Source: Prevotella sp. (GTDB lineage Bacteria; Bacteroidota; Bacteroidia; Bacteroidales; Bacteroidaceae). Taken from it: a stretch of DNA of 6,234 nucleotides. This document shows positions 6,049-6,234 of the stretch, in pieces. The first letter of the stretch is position 1; each line of letters begins with the position of its first letter. The position numbers and the translations under genes are program-made. Location of the stretch: assembly GCA_021203705.1 (NCBI GenBank), contig JAJQAR010000086.1, positions 1-6,234 of the forward strand, in the 5' to 3' direction. The notes beneath the pieces were generated by a model, which did no database searches, was not told the origin of the DNA, and saw nothing but the letters and a program-made list of their open reading frames with translations.

Positions 6049-6234
6049 TACGGCACAAAAAAGACTGCCACATGGGGATAATGCGGCAGTCACTTATGGT
6101 TTATTCTGGTTCTCAAATCACTTGTGCAAAGATACACAATTTCCTTAATATCTGCAAGCGATTCTTCTCTAAATTTATCAAGAACTTATTAGGGATGGTG
6201 ACCCACATTGCCGAGTCCGCCATCCCCCAAGAAT
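6045..6234 (+). CDS. Open frame overlapping the HTH stop codon, 3' end outside the window
   Basis: The ATG at 6045 overlaps the HTH stop in an ATGA arrangement, typical of translational coupling. The frame stays open for 63 codons to the window edge. It begins MIRHKKDCHMG and later reads FLNICKRFFSKFIKNLLGMV, a Phe/Lys-rich amphipathic stretch, then THIAESAIPQE. No family is recognised. In-frame ATGs at 6072, 6081, 6096 and 6195 are alternative starts; from 6195 the base composition turns GC-rich. Against it: an inverted repeat that works as a terminator on the other strand lies within its first 16 codons, and minus-strand frames are also open here, one ending at 6090 directly before that terminator. 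It may be the next gene of the operon or chance. Confidence 0.35.
   Translation, partial: MIRHKKDCHMGIMRQSLMVYSGSQITCAKIHNFLNICKRFFSKFIKNLLGMVTHIAESAIPQE
6057..6091 (-). terminator. Intrinsic terminator on the minus strand
   Basis: GACTGCC (6063-6069) and GGCAGTC (6085-6091) form a 7-bp GC-rich stem. Read on the minus strand it runs into T6 (6062 down to 6057). On the plus strand there is no T-run, so it ends leftward transcription. It would protect the HTH gene from transcripts coming from the right. Confidence 0.7.
6057..6120 (-). ncRNA. Possible antisense small RNA of about 64 bases
   Basis: A minus-strand promoter (-7 box at 6134-6127) and a minus-strand terminator (6091-6057) lie only about 30 bases apart, with no start codon heading a useful frame between them. 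Together they define a short RNA from about 6120 to 6057. It would be complementary to codons 5-25 of the frame starting at 6045, close to its start. Antisense control of a downstream replication, mobilization or toxin gene is one reading. The other is that the -7 match is chance and the terminator serves a leftward gene beyond the window. Confidence 0.35.
6127..6158 (-). promoter_or_regulatory. Minus-strand Bacteroidetes-type promoter
   Basis: Read on the minus strand, TATCTTTG (6134 down to 6127) is an exact TAnnTTTG -7 box followed by CA, as in the integrase promoter (TATCTTTGCA). CTTG (6158 down to 6155) stands 20 bases upstream in the -33 position. Predicted start is near 6120, heading back towards the HTH gene. 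Confidence 0.5.
6192..6226. repeat. GC-rich inverted repeat at the right edge
   Basis: GGGATGG (6192-6198) and CCATCCC (6220-6226) are perfect 7-bp complements, extendable by a G-T and a G-C pair, inside an otherwise AT-rich stretch. It spans an ATG at 6195 that is in frame with the open frame from 6045. It may be an RNA structure at a start codon or the edge of a structured region beyond the window. Confidence 0.4.

Overview
The window reads as a stretch of a Bacteroidales chromosome (Prevotella-like is my best guess, from protein style only) joined to the integrase end of an integrative element. The supports are a ParE of the Bacteroidetes type, promoters of the Bacteroidetes form (TTTG, about 19-20 bases, then TAnnTTTG), A-rich translation starts without Shine-Dalgarno sequences, and an integrase and helix-turn-helix (HTH) pair of the kind carried by mobile elements in this phylum. 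All family names come from motifs read by eye; no search was run.

Chromosomal side (1-3250, minus strand): a two-gene operon. A 382-residue GNAT-like protein (2019-3167) lies 38 bases upstream of topoisomerase IV subunit B, parE (28-1980). A -7 box at 3220-3227 and a short hairpin in the 5' leader precede it. These genes look intact and have higher GC than what follows.

Junction (about 3228-3518): a very AT-rich gene-free stretch. It holds an orphan rightward -7 box, three TTTCAGTCA repeats and a textbook promoter for the integrase. The left end of the element most likely lies here.

Element side (3519-6234, plus strand): a full-length tyrosine recombinase with all catalytic residues (3519-5006) and a strong intrinsic terminator (5039-5068). 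Then come about 700 bases without a secure gene but with many inverted repeats, tandem AAAAC/GTTTT palindromes and a small reading frame interrupted by one TAA. A promoter at 5541-5573 starts a leader of about 190 bases with several hairpins, leading to a 91-residue HTH (excisionase-like) gene at 5773-6048. An ATGA overlap opens a further frame at 6045 that runs off the window. On the opposite strand a promoter and a terminator frame a possible RNA of about 64 bases, antisense to that frame's start.

How it may work: the integrase recombines the element at its attachment site and the HTH protein probably acts as directionality factor or regulator. The most unusual part is the control region of the HTH gene: a structured leader, a start codon in good context followed at once by an in-frame TGA with a protein-like frame continuing behind it, and a possible antisense RNA at the other end. 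I see no recognisable defence, CRISPR or retron gene inside the window.
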